Source: Treponema brennaborense (lineage in GTDB: Bacteria; Spirochaetota; Spirochaetia; Treponematales; Treponemataceae). From it: 64,000 bases of DNA. The notes below the pieces were generated by a model. The model was given only the letters and a program-made list of their open reading frames with translations, searched no databases and was not told the origin of the DNA. How positions within the stretch are numbered: position 1 is the first letter of the stretch; each line of letters opens with the position of its first letter. The translations under genes and the position numbers were made by a program. Below, one piece after another: positions 43,185-50,337 of this stretch. The DNA lies in the NCBI GenBank assembly GCA_023666275.1, contig JAMPCJ010000003.1, positions 1 to 64,000 on the forward strand, read 5' to 3'.

Positions 43185-43970
43185 ATGGATGAAGCAGAAA
43201 TCGAAGGCGAATTTTCACGTGCGTGCGAAAAGTCAAAGTTCCGTATTTTTATGGCGGGTGATTCGACGATGCAGTACAATGACTGCACAACGTATCCGCA
43301 AACCGGCTGGGGGCAGGTTCTGCCGTTGTTTTTGCCGCCGAACGTCTGCGTTCATAACTTCGCGAAAAACGGACGAAGCACAAAAAGTTTTATTGCGGAA
43401 GGAAGACTTGATGCCGTAAAAAAAATGCTGTCGTGCGGCGATTATCTTTTTATTCAATTCGGTCATAATGATGAAAAACTGCATGACAAAACGCGGGGCA
43501 CGCAGCCGTCGGAGGAATATACCGATAATTTGGCGGAATTTGCGCAGGCCGCGATTCGGAATCACGCGCTGCCGGTTTTTTTTACGCCGATAGCCCGCCG
43601 CCAGTACGCAGCAGACGGTTCCGGCCGTTTGGAGGATACGCACGGCGATTATCCTGCCGCGATGATTCGATATGCCCGCGCTGCTCATTTTCCGGTTATC
43701 GACATGAATTCGCTGACACGCGCATTTCTTGAAAAAACAGGCGAACAGGCAAGCCGCGAATTTTTTATGAATTTCGATGCCGGCATATACGGCAGGTATA
43801 TGGACGGAAAGCAGGACAACACGCATTTGCGCTACGCCGGAGCGTTTGAAACAGCGCGCATTGCGGCGGAAGAATTGCGCGGAATCGGGGACGCGTTTCC
43901 TGACTATAAACCGCTTTCGGAAGCGATTATTCTTCCGGGAAATGAAACAATAGACAGCACGGAACGCTAA
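43185..43970 (+). CDS. SGNH hydrolase, rhamnogalacturonan acetylesterase type
   Basis: A 261-residue GDSL/SGNH esterase. Block I is FMAGDSTMQYND (catalytic Ser), block III FIQFGHNDEK (Gly/Asn oxyanion), and block V KQDNTHLRYAGA (Asp and His). The spacing and GDSTM sequence match rhamnogalacturonan acetylesterases, which deacetylate pectin. No signal peptide is visible, so it likely acts inside the cell on imported oligosaccharides. The gene starts at ATG 43185 with no ribosome site and a TATGAT box six bases upstream. It precedes a second HAD gene by 33 bases. Confidence 0.88.
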   Translation: MDEAEIEGEFSRACEKSKFRIFMAGDSTMQYNDCTTYPQTGWGQVLPLFLPPNVCVHNFAKNGRSTKSFIAEGRLDAVKKMLSCGDYLFIQFGHNDEKLHDKTRGTQPSEEYTDNLAEFAQAAIRNHALPVFFTPIARRQYAADGSGRLEDTHGDYPAAMIRYARAAHFPVIDMNSLTRAFLEKTGEQASREFFMNFDAGIYGRYMDGKQDNTHLRYAGAFETARIAAEELRGIGDAFPDYKPLSEAIILPGNETIDSTER

Positions 43971-44003
43971 ATAGCCGCGCGGCTTTTTACAGGAGATAGA
44001 TTT

Positions 44004-44684
44004 ATGTGCAAAACTGTTTTCAAAATATCCGGCGCGATATTCGATCTTGACGGAACGCTGCTTGATTCGATGCCTGTATGGCGGACGGTGGCATGTTCTT
44101 ATCTGCGCACGCTTGATGTAACGGCGCCTGAAGATATATGGCGCCCGCTGAAGCCGTTAAGCCTGTGGCAAAGTGCGGAATATCTTAAACGTGAATTCAA
44201 TCTTGCACTGTCCATTGAAGATATTATGCGCGGCATAAATCGGCAGATAGAAAACGCATATTTTTATGAAATGCCGCTGAAACTGGGTGTAAAAGAACTG
44301 CTTGAAACATTGCGGAAAAATAAAGTTCCCGCAGCGATTGCCACTGCCACCGACAGATACTGCGTAGAAGCCGCGCTTGAACGTACCGGCATTGCGCAGT
44401 ATTTTTCGGCGATAAAAACCTGTACCGAAGCCGGCGCGGGAAAACGGGAAAGTCCGCGCGTGTTTGATGATGCATTGTGCGCGCTCGGCACGAAAAAAGA
44501 AACCACGCTGATTTTTGAAGATGCGCTGCACGCTGTCGTAACCGCAAAACGCGCAGGATATTCTGTCATTGCCGTTGCCGACAGCGAATCCGAAGATGAC
44601 GAAATACCGATCCGCATGGCGGCGGATTATTTCGCGTCCGACATGTTTGAAGCGGCTGCACGGCTTGTATTTCCCGAACGCTGA
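44004..44684 (+). CDS. HAD phosphatase, beta-phosphoglucomutase-like
   Basis: A 226-residue HAD-superfamily subclass I enzyme. Motif I is IFDLDGTLLDSMPVWR, followed by a helical cap (about 15-85), motif II in AIATATDRY, the Lys region around EAGAGKRESPRVF and motif III LIFEDALHAVVTAKRAGY. The DxDGTLLDS start is shared with phosphoglycolate phosphatase and beta-phosphoglucomutase relatives. Substrate unknown. It has AGGAGAT before the ATG and follows the SGNH gene closely, so the two are probably one transcript. Confidence 0.9.
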   Translation: MCKTVFKISGAIFDLDGTLLDSMPVWRTVACSYLRTLDVTAPEDIWRPLKPLSLWQSAEYLKREFNLALSIEDIMRGINRQIENAYFYEMPLKLGVKELLETLRKNKVPAAIATATDRYCVEAALERTGIAQYFSAIKTCTEAGAGKRESPRVFDDALCALGTKKETTLIFEDALHAVVTAKRAGYSVIAVADSESEDDEIPIRMAADYFASDMFEAAARLVFPER

Positions 44685-44831
44685 AGCAATGCGCGTTCTG
44701 TGCACATCCGAACTTGCGCTGTGCCGCGTTTCCGAGAACTGCGAGCGGCGGTTGTGCAGTATCCGCACCGTGCACAGCGGCGGCGCAAACATCGGTTTTC
44801 AATTCCTGAAATGTCTGCTGTTTGAAATAAA

Positions 44832-44860
44832 TTGTCTAATCAAAGAAAAATCAGTATATT
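44832..44860 (+). promoter_or_regulatory. leaderless promoter of the copper ATPase gene
   Basis: TTGTCT (44832-44837), 17 bases, TATATT (44855-44860), six bases, ATG 44867. No ribosome site is present. No obvious CueR/CsoR-type palindrome was found around the -10. Confidence 0.6.
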
Positions 44861-44866
44861 TACGGC

Positions 44867-47392
44867 ATGACTGTATCTGAAACATACGATATAAAAGGAA
44901 TGCACTGCGCTTCATGCAGTGCTGCGGTAGAACATGCGGTAAAAAAAGTTGCCGGTGTTTCCTCTGCGCAGGCAAATCTTTTAACAAATACGCTGTCCGT
45001 TTCGTACGACGCGGAAATGTGTTCTCCGGAAAAAATAGTGCACGCTGTCGGCCATGCAGGATATGGCGCATCGAAAAAAGAAGAAAGCGAAACGGCATCT
45101 GAATGCGTTCGGGATAACCGCTCGGCATCCGAGCCTTTTGCGGAAGAACGTTTTTCCAAAAAAGTTGTTGTTTTTGTCTGCGTGCTTGCTGCGGTTTTAT
45201 TGTATATTTCCATGGGACAAATGCTCCCTCATCCGCTGCCTGTTCCGGTGTTTTTTGATATGCATCACAGTCCGTGCGGATTTGCGGCGGTACAGTTTTT
45301 TATCGCGCTGATTATTATGATTTGCGCCCGCAGTTTGTATGCTTCCGGCATAAAATCGCTTGTGCATTTGCATCCGAATATGGATGCATTGGTAACGGTC
45401 GGCACGGCAAGTGCTTTTTTGTACAGCACGGTCATGACTGTACGCTTGTTTCTGCATGCCGCAGGGCAAAACGGAAACAGCGGCGCGGAAGTGCATTCCC
45501 TGTATTTTGAAGGCGCGGCTGTTGTCGCGGCGCTTATAATGGCAGGAAAATACACTGAAGAAAAAACCAAACGCCGAACTTCTGCCGCGGTTCGTGCGCT
45601 CATGGAACTGCGGCCCAATACGGCACACCGCATCTGCGGCGGACAGAATGGCGCTGCCGCTTCGGAAGACGTACCGTATTCGGCACAGTCGGATGCGGAA
45701 GACGGAAATTCCGCTTGTGCCGCTGCCGCTTGTGCCGGCAAGAAAACGTCTGCACCGCCGCTGCATTCCGGAAGCGAAGATATTTCTTTTCATAATGTGC
45801 AGACAGAAACCATCCCTGTGGAAAAAGTTTCCTGCGGCGATTTGCTTCTTGTCCGCAGCGGCGAGAAAATCCCGCTGGATGGAATTGTTATATCCGGCTG
45901 CGGTGAAGTTGATGAATCGATGCTGACAGGCGAAAGTATGCCTGTCGAAAAAACAGCGGGCAGTTCTGTAACCGGCGGCAGCATTCATCTTTCCGGCTCT
46001 TTAATTATAAAAGTAACGCGTACCGGAAAAGATACGACGCTTGCGCAGATTATCCGACTGATGGAAGAAGCGCAGGGGAAAAAAGCTCCCGTTGCAAAAA
46101 TGGCTGATACGGTGTCTTTGTATTTTGTGCCGGCGGTTCTTGTTGTCGCGCTGGCAGCCGGCGTTTTGTGGCTGTGCGCAGGCTATGGCGCGGCATTTGC
46201 GCTGCGGATATTTGTGTCGGTGCTGGTTATTGCCTGCCCGTGCTCGCTCGGACTTGCAACGCCCGCCGCAGTTATGACGGGAACAGGCCGCGGCGCTTCA
46301 ATGGGAATTTTGTTTAAAGGCGGAGATGCGCTCGAAAAAGCAGGACATGTCAATGCCGTTGTTTTTGATAAAACCGGCACGCTCACGGAAGGCAAGATGA
46401 AAGTAACAAAAATTATTCCGTTTGTGTGTTCCGAATCCGAACTTTCGGAATTTCCTGCGGATATGATTGACACGGCGTCCTCCGAAAAAGCTTCCCTGTC
46501 AATGACTGAAGCGCGGATACTTCAGCTCGCTTATTCCGCGGAACAATTTTCCGGACATCCGGCGGCACTTGCTGTCAGAACTGCCGCGCAGGAACGGAAT
46601 ATCTCTGCACTTGAAATGGAGCATTTTCAGGAATTTCCCGGAAAAGGTGCGCGCGCTTTTTATCGGAGAAGTCCCGTGTTTGTCGGCAGCCGCAAAATGA
46701 TGAAAGAAGTGTGCGGCGATAATTTTATGGAAAAAATAAAAACAGATGCGGGCGATTTTAATCCGTGCGCTTTTGCGGCAGGAACGGAACTTTTTGTCTG
46801 CATCGGAGAAACTCCTGTCGGAATAATAATTGCTTCCGATACGGCACGGACCGAAAGTACGGAAGCAGTGCGCGAATTAAAGAAAGACGGGATTCGGGTA
46901 TATTTGCTGACAGGGGATAATAAAAGTGCCGCCGAAAAAATTGCGGAAGAAACCGGCGTAGACGAAGTGATTGCGGATGTTCTGCCGCAGGATAAAGCGG
47001 AAGTTATTTCCCGTTTGCGGGCTGCCGGTTATACGGTGATGATGGTAGGCGACGGCATTAACGATGCTCCTGCGCTTGTTTGCGCAGATACCGGTGTGGC
47101 GGTCGGCGGCGGCAGCGATATAGCTTTGGAAAGCGGTGATGTGGTTTTAATGAAAGCCGATATGCGGGATGTATTCAAAACAATACGTCTGAGCCGCGCG
47201 GTTATCAAAAATATCCGCCAGAATTTATTTTGGGCGTTTTGCTATAATACGCTCGGCATACCTATTGCTGCCGGCGCGCTGTATCCGTTAACGGGAATTC
47301 TTTTGAATCCCATGATAGCAGGACTTGCGATGTCTTTCAGTTCTGTGTGCGTTGTATCGAATGCGCTGCGTTTGCGCCGTATGAAAATATAG
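44867..47392 (+). CDS. copA: Cu+-type P1B ATPase
   Basis: An 841-residue heavy-metal ATPase exporting Cu+ (or Ag+) across the inner membrane. One N-terminal metal-binding domain carries GMHCASC. The transport site is IACPCSLGLATP (CPC); the phosphorylated Asp is in FDKTGTLTEG; SGHPAALAV and VGDGINDAPAL are the nucleotide-binding and hinge motifs. FCYNTLGIPIAAG and the closing AMSFSSVCVVSNALRLRR match the Cu+-specific subgroup. An insertion of about 55 residues (around 250-310, nt 45634-45800), rich in Ala/Ser/His with several Cys, interrupts the start of the actuator domain. The start is leaderless. It converges on a sensor kinase gene. Confidence 0.94.
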   Translation: MTVSETYDIKGMHCASCSAAVEHAVKKVAGVSSAQANLLTNTLSVSYDAEMCSPEKIVHAVGHAGYGASKKEESETASECVRDNRSASEPFAEERFSKKVVVFVCVLAAVLLYISMGQMLPHPLPVPVFFDMHHSPCGFAAVQFFIALIIMICARSLYASGIKSLVHLHPNMDALVTVGTASAFLYSTVMTVRLFLHAAGQNGNSGAEVHSLYFEGAAVVAALIMAGKYTEEKTKRRTSAAVRALMELRPNTAHRICGGQNGAAASEDVPYSAQSDAEDGNSACAAAACAGKKTSAPPLHSGSEDISFHNVQTETIPVEKVSCGDLLLVRSGEKIPLDGIVISGCGEVDESMLTGESMPVEKTAGSSVTGGSIHLSGSLIIKVTRTGKDTTLAQIIRLMEEAQGKKAPVAKMADTVSLYFVPAVLVVALAAGVLWLCAGYGAAFALRIFVSVLVIACPCSLGLATPAAVMTGTGRGASMGILFKGGDALEKAGHVNAVVFDKTGTLTEGKMKVTKIIPFVCSESELSEFPADMIDTASSEKASLSMTEARILQLAYSAEQFSGHPAALAVRTAAQERNISALEMEHFQEFPGKGARAFYRRSPVFVGSRKMMKEVCGDNFMEKIKTDAGDFNPCAFAAGTELFVCIGETPVGIIIASDTARTESTEAVRELKKDGIRVYLLTGDNKSAAEKIAEETGVDEVIADVLPQDKAEVISRLRAAGYTVMMVGDGINDAPALVCADTGVAVGGGSDIALESGDVVLMKADMRDVFKTIRLSRAVIKNIRQNLFWAFCYNTLGIPIAAGALYPLTGILLNPMIAGLAMSFSSVCVVSNALRLRRMKI

Positions 47393-47473
47393 CGGCTTCG
47401 TAAAAAAGCATGTAAAAACACATTTGCGTGCTTCCGCAATTATTGTGTCGCTGTTCTCCGCCGGCATTGCTTT

Positions 47474-49033
47474 TTACGAAAAAATACAGTCGAATGCTGT
47501 GCCGGGATTTTCACTTCCCGGATGCAGCGGACTTTCGCACGTCAGCGTTATGTGATGCCGTTCGGCAATTTGCTTCGCGATTGCCAATCCCAATCCGCTG
47601 CCTGCGCTGTTGTGCCGGCTGTTTGTTTTATGGAATCTGTCAAAAATATACGGCATGTCGTTTTCCGGAATTCCGCAGCCGTTGTCGGAAATACGAATTT
47701 TCTGTTCTGTTATTTCCACACGGATTTCGGAATTTTCGGGCGAAAACTTCACCGCGTTATCGAGAATAATCAAAAACAGCTGCCGGATTCTGCCGTAGTC
47801 TCCTATTTGCGCGGCGGGAATGCCGTTTTTTATCAACGATACGGAAATATTTTTAATTGCGGCATTGCGTTTAATTGCCCGCACGGCATCTTCCGCCGCC
47901 GCTGCAGGATCGAATAACTGCATGTCTATTTTAAAATCATTATTCTGAAGGCGCGATAATTCCAGCATATCGTTGACAAGCCGCTGCAAATGTTTTGTTT
48001 CTGCGAGCATTTGCGAATGGCATTCCCGAATTTCTTTGGGCGCGGTAATTATACCGTCGCATAAAGTTTCCAGCGAGCCGCGCAATATGGTAACCGGAGT
48101 CCGCAGTTCATGTGAAATATTTGTGAAAAAATCCTGTCGAATTTTTTCCAGACGTCCGCTTTCGGCTTCTGCTTCCGCAAGTCTGACGGCGAGCGTATCA
48201 ATGGAATGTGCGAGCTGTCCCATTTCGTTTTTCTGAAAAACGCCGGTGCGTGTCCGGTAATTTTTTTCCGCCAGACGCAGCGCGGCGGTGTTCATTTTTT
48301 TCAGCGGTCTGGTAAAAGAAAGTGAAAGTGCAATGCCTGCTATGCCGGCGATAATCAGCGCCGCTGCCGTACTTATGGCGAACATATTTCGTGCGCTTGC
48401 AATTGCTTCATGCAGTCCTTTTACCGGAGAGTGCAGCAAAAGGACTGCGGAAATTGTCCCGTTCGAGTGGATGACGGGCGTTCCTATTGTCAGTGATTTT
48501 GTTTCGAGTATCGGATTGAAAATTTCCGTAACAACTGTTTTCCCTGTGAATGCGTCTTTTATTACTTTGTCCGCACCCGGCGGGAGATCTTTGAAATCCG
48601 GCGGATTTCTTTTTTTTATGCCTTCGTTATGTCTGGGCGGAACAATCTGCATTTGTCCGGGTTCATAATCCGTTATAACCTGCAGATTTTCATTTACTAT
48701 CCAAACATCAGTCATAGCGATTTCGCGCAAGTTTTTCAGGTAAAAAAGATAATTACTGCTGTTCCCGAAAAATAAACGGTAGCGTTTTGCTTCGTGCCCT
48801 GGAGCCGGAGGAGGAGGAGGCTGCGGAGGTGTTTTTTTTTCTTCCATAGCTTGTTCCGCAAATACCGCAAGATTATGCGCTATGGTAACTGCGCGTTCTT
48901 GCAAATCAAAGGTGTAAAGCCGCACGGTATGTTTTGTAAAAAGCGTGAAAAAAACGCTGCTCGTAATAAACGCAAAAATAAGCAGAACTGCCGCGAAAAA
49001 AAATACCAATTTACCTGCTATGCTGTGTTTCAA
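47474..49033 (-). CDS. sensor histidine kinase
   Basis: A ~519-residue membrane histidine kinase. TTG 49033 is proposed as start because AGGA lies eight bases upstream and the first helix begins soon after; it lies inside the end of the response-regulator gene (23-base overlap). An N-terminal helix (about 8-30), a periplasmic sensor (about 30-230) with a run of Pro then GHEAKRYR, a second helix, HAMP (SLSFTRPLKKMNTAALRLAE), the phospho-His in FFTNISHELRTPVTILRG, and the ATP site (NAVKFSPEN, ISDNGCGIPE, GSGLGLAIAK) follow in order. Partner of the adjacent regulator. The sensed signal is unknown; an envelope metal is one possibility. Confidence 0.9.
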   Translation of the reverse strand: MKHSIAGKLVFFFAAVLLIFAFITSSVFFTLFTKHTVRLYTFDLQERAVTIAHNLAVFAEQAMEEKKTPPQPPPPPAPGHEAKRYRLFFGNSSNYLFYLKNLREIAMTDVWIVNENLQVITDYEPGQMQIVPPRHNEGIKKRNPPDFKDLPPGADKVIKDAFTGKTVVTEIFNPILETKSLTIGTPVIHSNGTISAVLLLHSPVKGLHEAIASARNMFAISTAAALIIAGIAGIALSLSFTRPLKKMNTAALRLAEKNYRTRTGVFQKNEMGQLAHSIDTLAVRLAEAEAESGRLEKIRQDFFTNISHELRTPVTILRGSLETLCDGIITAPKEIRECHSQMLAETKHLQRLVNDMLELSRLQNNDFKIDMQLFDPAAAAEDAVRAIKRNAAIKNISVSLIKNGIPAAQIGDYGRIRQLFLIILDNAVKFSPENSEIRVEITEQKIRISDNGCGIPENDMPYIFDRFHKTNSRHNSAGSGLGLAIAKQIAERHHITLTCESPLHPGSENPGTAFDCIFS

Positions 49034-49697
49034 ATTTATATCCTGTTCCCCAAATTGTGGAAATGTTCCAGTTTTCGTGCGGATAAAAATCAAGTTTCGC
49101 GCGCAGCCGTTTTATATGGGAATCAACGGTTCGGCTGTCTCCGTAATAGTCGTTTCCCCAAATAATGTCAAGCAGCTGTTCGCGCGAATAAACCCTGTCG
49201 GGATTTCCGGCAAAAAGGGCGAGCAGTTCAAATTCTTTTTTTGTAACGGCAATCTGCGCACCGTTTATTGCGACGGAAAGTTTTTCCGTATCCACAGTCA
49301 AGTTATCTTGCGTGATAATATGATTTGCTGCCGGGCGGGAAACTCTGCGCAATATGGAACGAACGCGTGCCATGACTTCTGCCGGAGAAAACGGCTTTAC
49401 AATGTAATCATCCGCACCGATATCAAGCCCCATGATGCGTTCAAAATCTTCGCCGCGTGCCGTTATCATAATAACCGGAACAAGAGATGTTTTTCTGATT
49501 TCTTTGCATACGGAAAAACCGTCAAGTTTCGGCATCATGACGTCGAGAAGAATTATGTCAAACACAACGGAACGAAACAGTTCAAGCGCTTTTGCGCCGT
49601 CTGCGCACGTGTATATGGTAAAACCTTCCCGTTCCGCGTATTTGCCCAGTATGGAAGAAATTTGTTCCATGTCATCTGCTATCAGCATGTTTGCCAT
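49011..49697 (-). CDS. OmpR-family response regulator
   Basis: A 228-residue regulator. The receiver (1-118) has DD at 9-10, phospho-acceptor Asp in IILLDVMMPKLDG, Thr in IMITARG and Lys in YIVKPFSP; the winged-helix domain (about 130-225) has KKEFELLALFAGNPDRVYSR and RTVDSHIKRLRAKL. GAGGA precedes the ATG. It overlaps its kinase gene and diverges, across 116 bases containing a perfect palindrome, from the small secreted protein gene, which is its likeliest target. Confidence 0.94.
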   Translation of the reverse strand: MANMLIADDMEQISSILGKYAEREGFTIYTCADGAKALELFRSVVFDIILLDVMMPKLDGFSVCKEIRKTSLVPVIMITARGEDFERIMGLDIGADDYIVKPFSPAEVMARVRSILRRVSRPAANHIITQDNLTVDTEKLSVAINGAQIAVTKKEFELLALFAGNPDRVYSREQLLDIIWGNDYYGDSRTVDSHIKRLRAKLDFYPHENWNISTIWGTGYKFETQHSR

Positions 49698-49746
49698 ATA
49701 AAAATCCTCGGAAATTCCTGCGAAATTTTATAAAAGACATATTTTT

Positions 49747-49774
49747 GACACAAATAGTTTATATAGTTGTGTCA
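49747..49774. promoter_or_regulatory. palindromic operator TGACACAA-N12-TTGTGTCA
   Basis: Perfect eight-base inverted arms separated by 12 A/T-rich bases, in the shared upstream region of the response regulator and small-protein genes. Its left arm overlaps a TTGACA (49745-49750) that could be a -35 box. Candidate regulator site. Confidence 0.6.
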
Positions 49775-49813
49775 TCATTACAAAGGGAGCAATCCTTTAT
49801 CGGAGGTTTTATT

Positions 49814-50176
49814 ATGACATGTTTGAAGAAAACATCAAGCGGAAAAAAAGCCGCCGCGCTTTTTTTGGTTTTTGTCGTCGCGGCATCGGGAATTATGTTC
49901 GCGAATCCTTGGGAAGAACGCGCGCATCGAATGCCGGAACGCAGTCAGCCCGCTCCTAGCGCTATGCCGCCGGCGCCGCTTCCGTCCGAGGAAGTAGTAA
50001 AAGCGTATCACGCGGCGGTGCTTGAACATTGCAGCGGACTCCTTCAGGCAAAAGTTGCTGCGGGTATGATTACGCAGGAGCGCGCGGACGTCGGAATTGC
50101 AATGATAAAAGCGCATCAATCCGAATGCAAAGGAGAATGCATAACGAATCATTCCGCAGGCAAAAGACATTTCTAG
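49814..50176 (+). CDS. small secreted protein with His/Cys-rich tail
   Basis: A 120-residue exported protein. ATG 49814 is chosen for its GGAGGT site and the signal peptide starting there (KKTSSGKKAAALFLVFVVAASGIMFA). After a Pro-rich stretch, the C-terminal half is helical (EEVVKAYHAAVLEHCSGLLQAKVAAGMITQERADVGI) in the style of DUF2680 or CpxP/Spy-like small periplasmic proteins, and it ends HQSECKGECITNHSAGKRHF, with Cys/His spaced as potential metal ligands. It diverges from a two-component system and lies near copA, so a role in metal or envelope stress is plausible but unproven. Confidence 0.72.
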   Translation: MTCLKKTSSGKKAAALFLVFVVAASGIMFANPWEERAHRMPERSQPAPSAMPPAPLPSEEVVKAYHAAVLEHCSGLLQAKVAAGMITQERADVGIAMIKAHQSECKGECITNHSAGKRHF

Positions 50177-50189
50177 CGGAAAGCAACAG

Positions 50190-50243
50190 TCATGGTACCT
50201 GCCTTTGCGGAATCGGACAAAACAGCTGATGCAGGTACTATGA
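50190..50243 (+). repeat. 13-bp stem-loop upstream of mnmG
   Basis: TCATGGTACCTGC pairs with GCAGGTACTATGA (one G-T wobble) around a 28-base loop, just after the small-protein stop. No T run follows directly. It could be a weak terminator or a structured RNA. Confidence 0.5.
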
Positions 50244-50325
50244 TGCTTCCGCGCTTTGTTTTTTATCCGAATAATTTTATTTTGATGCATGCGTTTCCGA
50301 GATTCCATAAAACAAGCGGATTCGC

Positions 50326-50331
50326 TATACT
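50326..50331 (+). promoter_or_regulatory. -10 box of a leaderless mnmG promoter
   Basis: TATACT ends six bases before ATG 50338; no ribosome site. The -35 region (TTCCAT near 50303) is poor. Confidence 0.5.
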
Positions 50332-50337
50332 TCGTGT

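Noticed and set aside
45054-45311. Frames inside copA and similar antisense frames across the window
   Set aside because: They lie within strongly supported genes in other frames, lack start signals, and show no recognisable protein features.
47397-47480. TTCGTAAAAAAGCA / TGCTTTTTACGAA inverted repeat between copA and the kinase gene
   Set aside because: The arms are A/T-rich with a bulge and a loop of nearly 60 bases, and the right arm is in the kinase coding end; not a convincing terminator.
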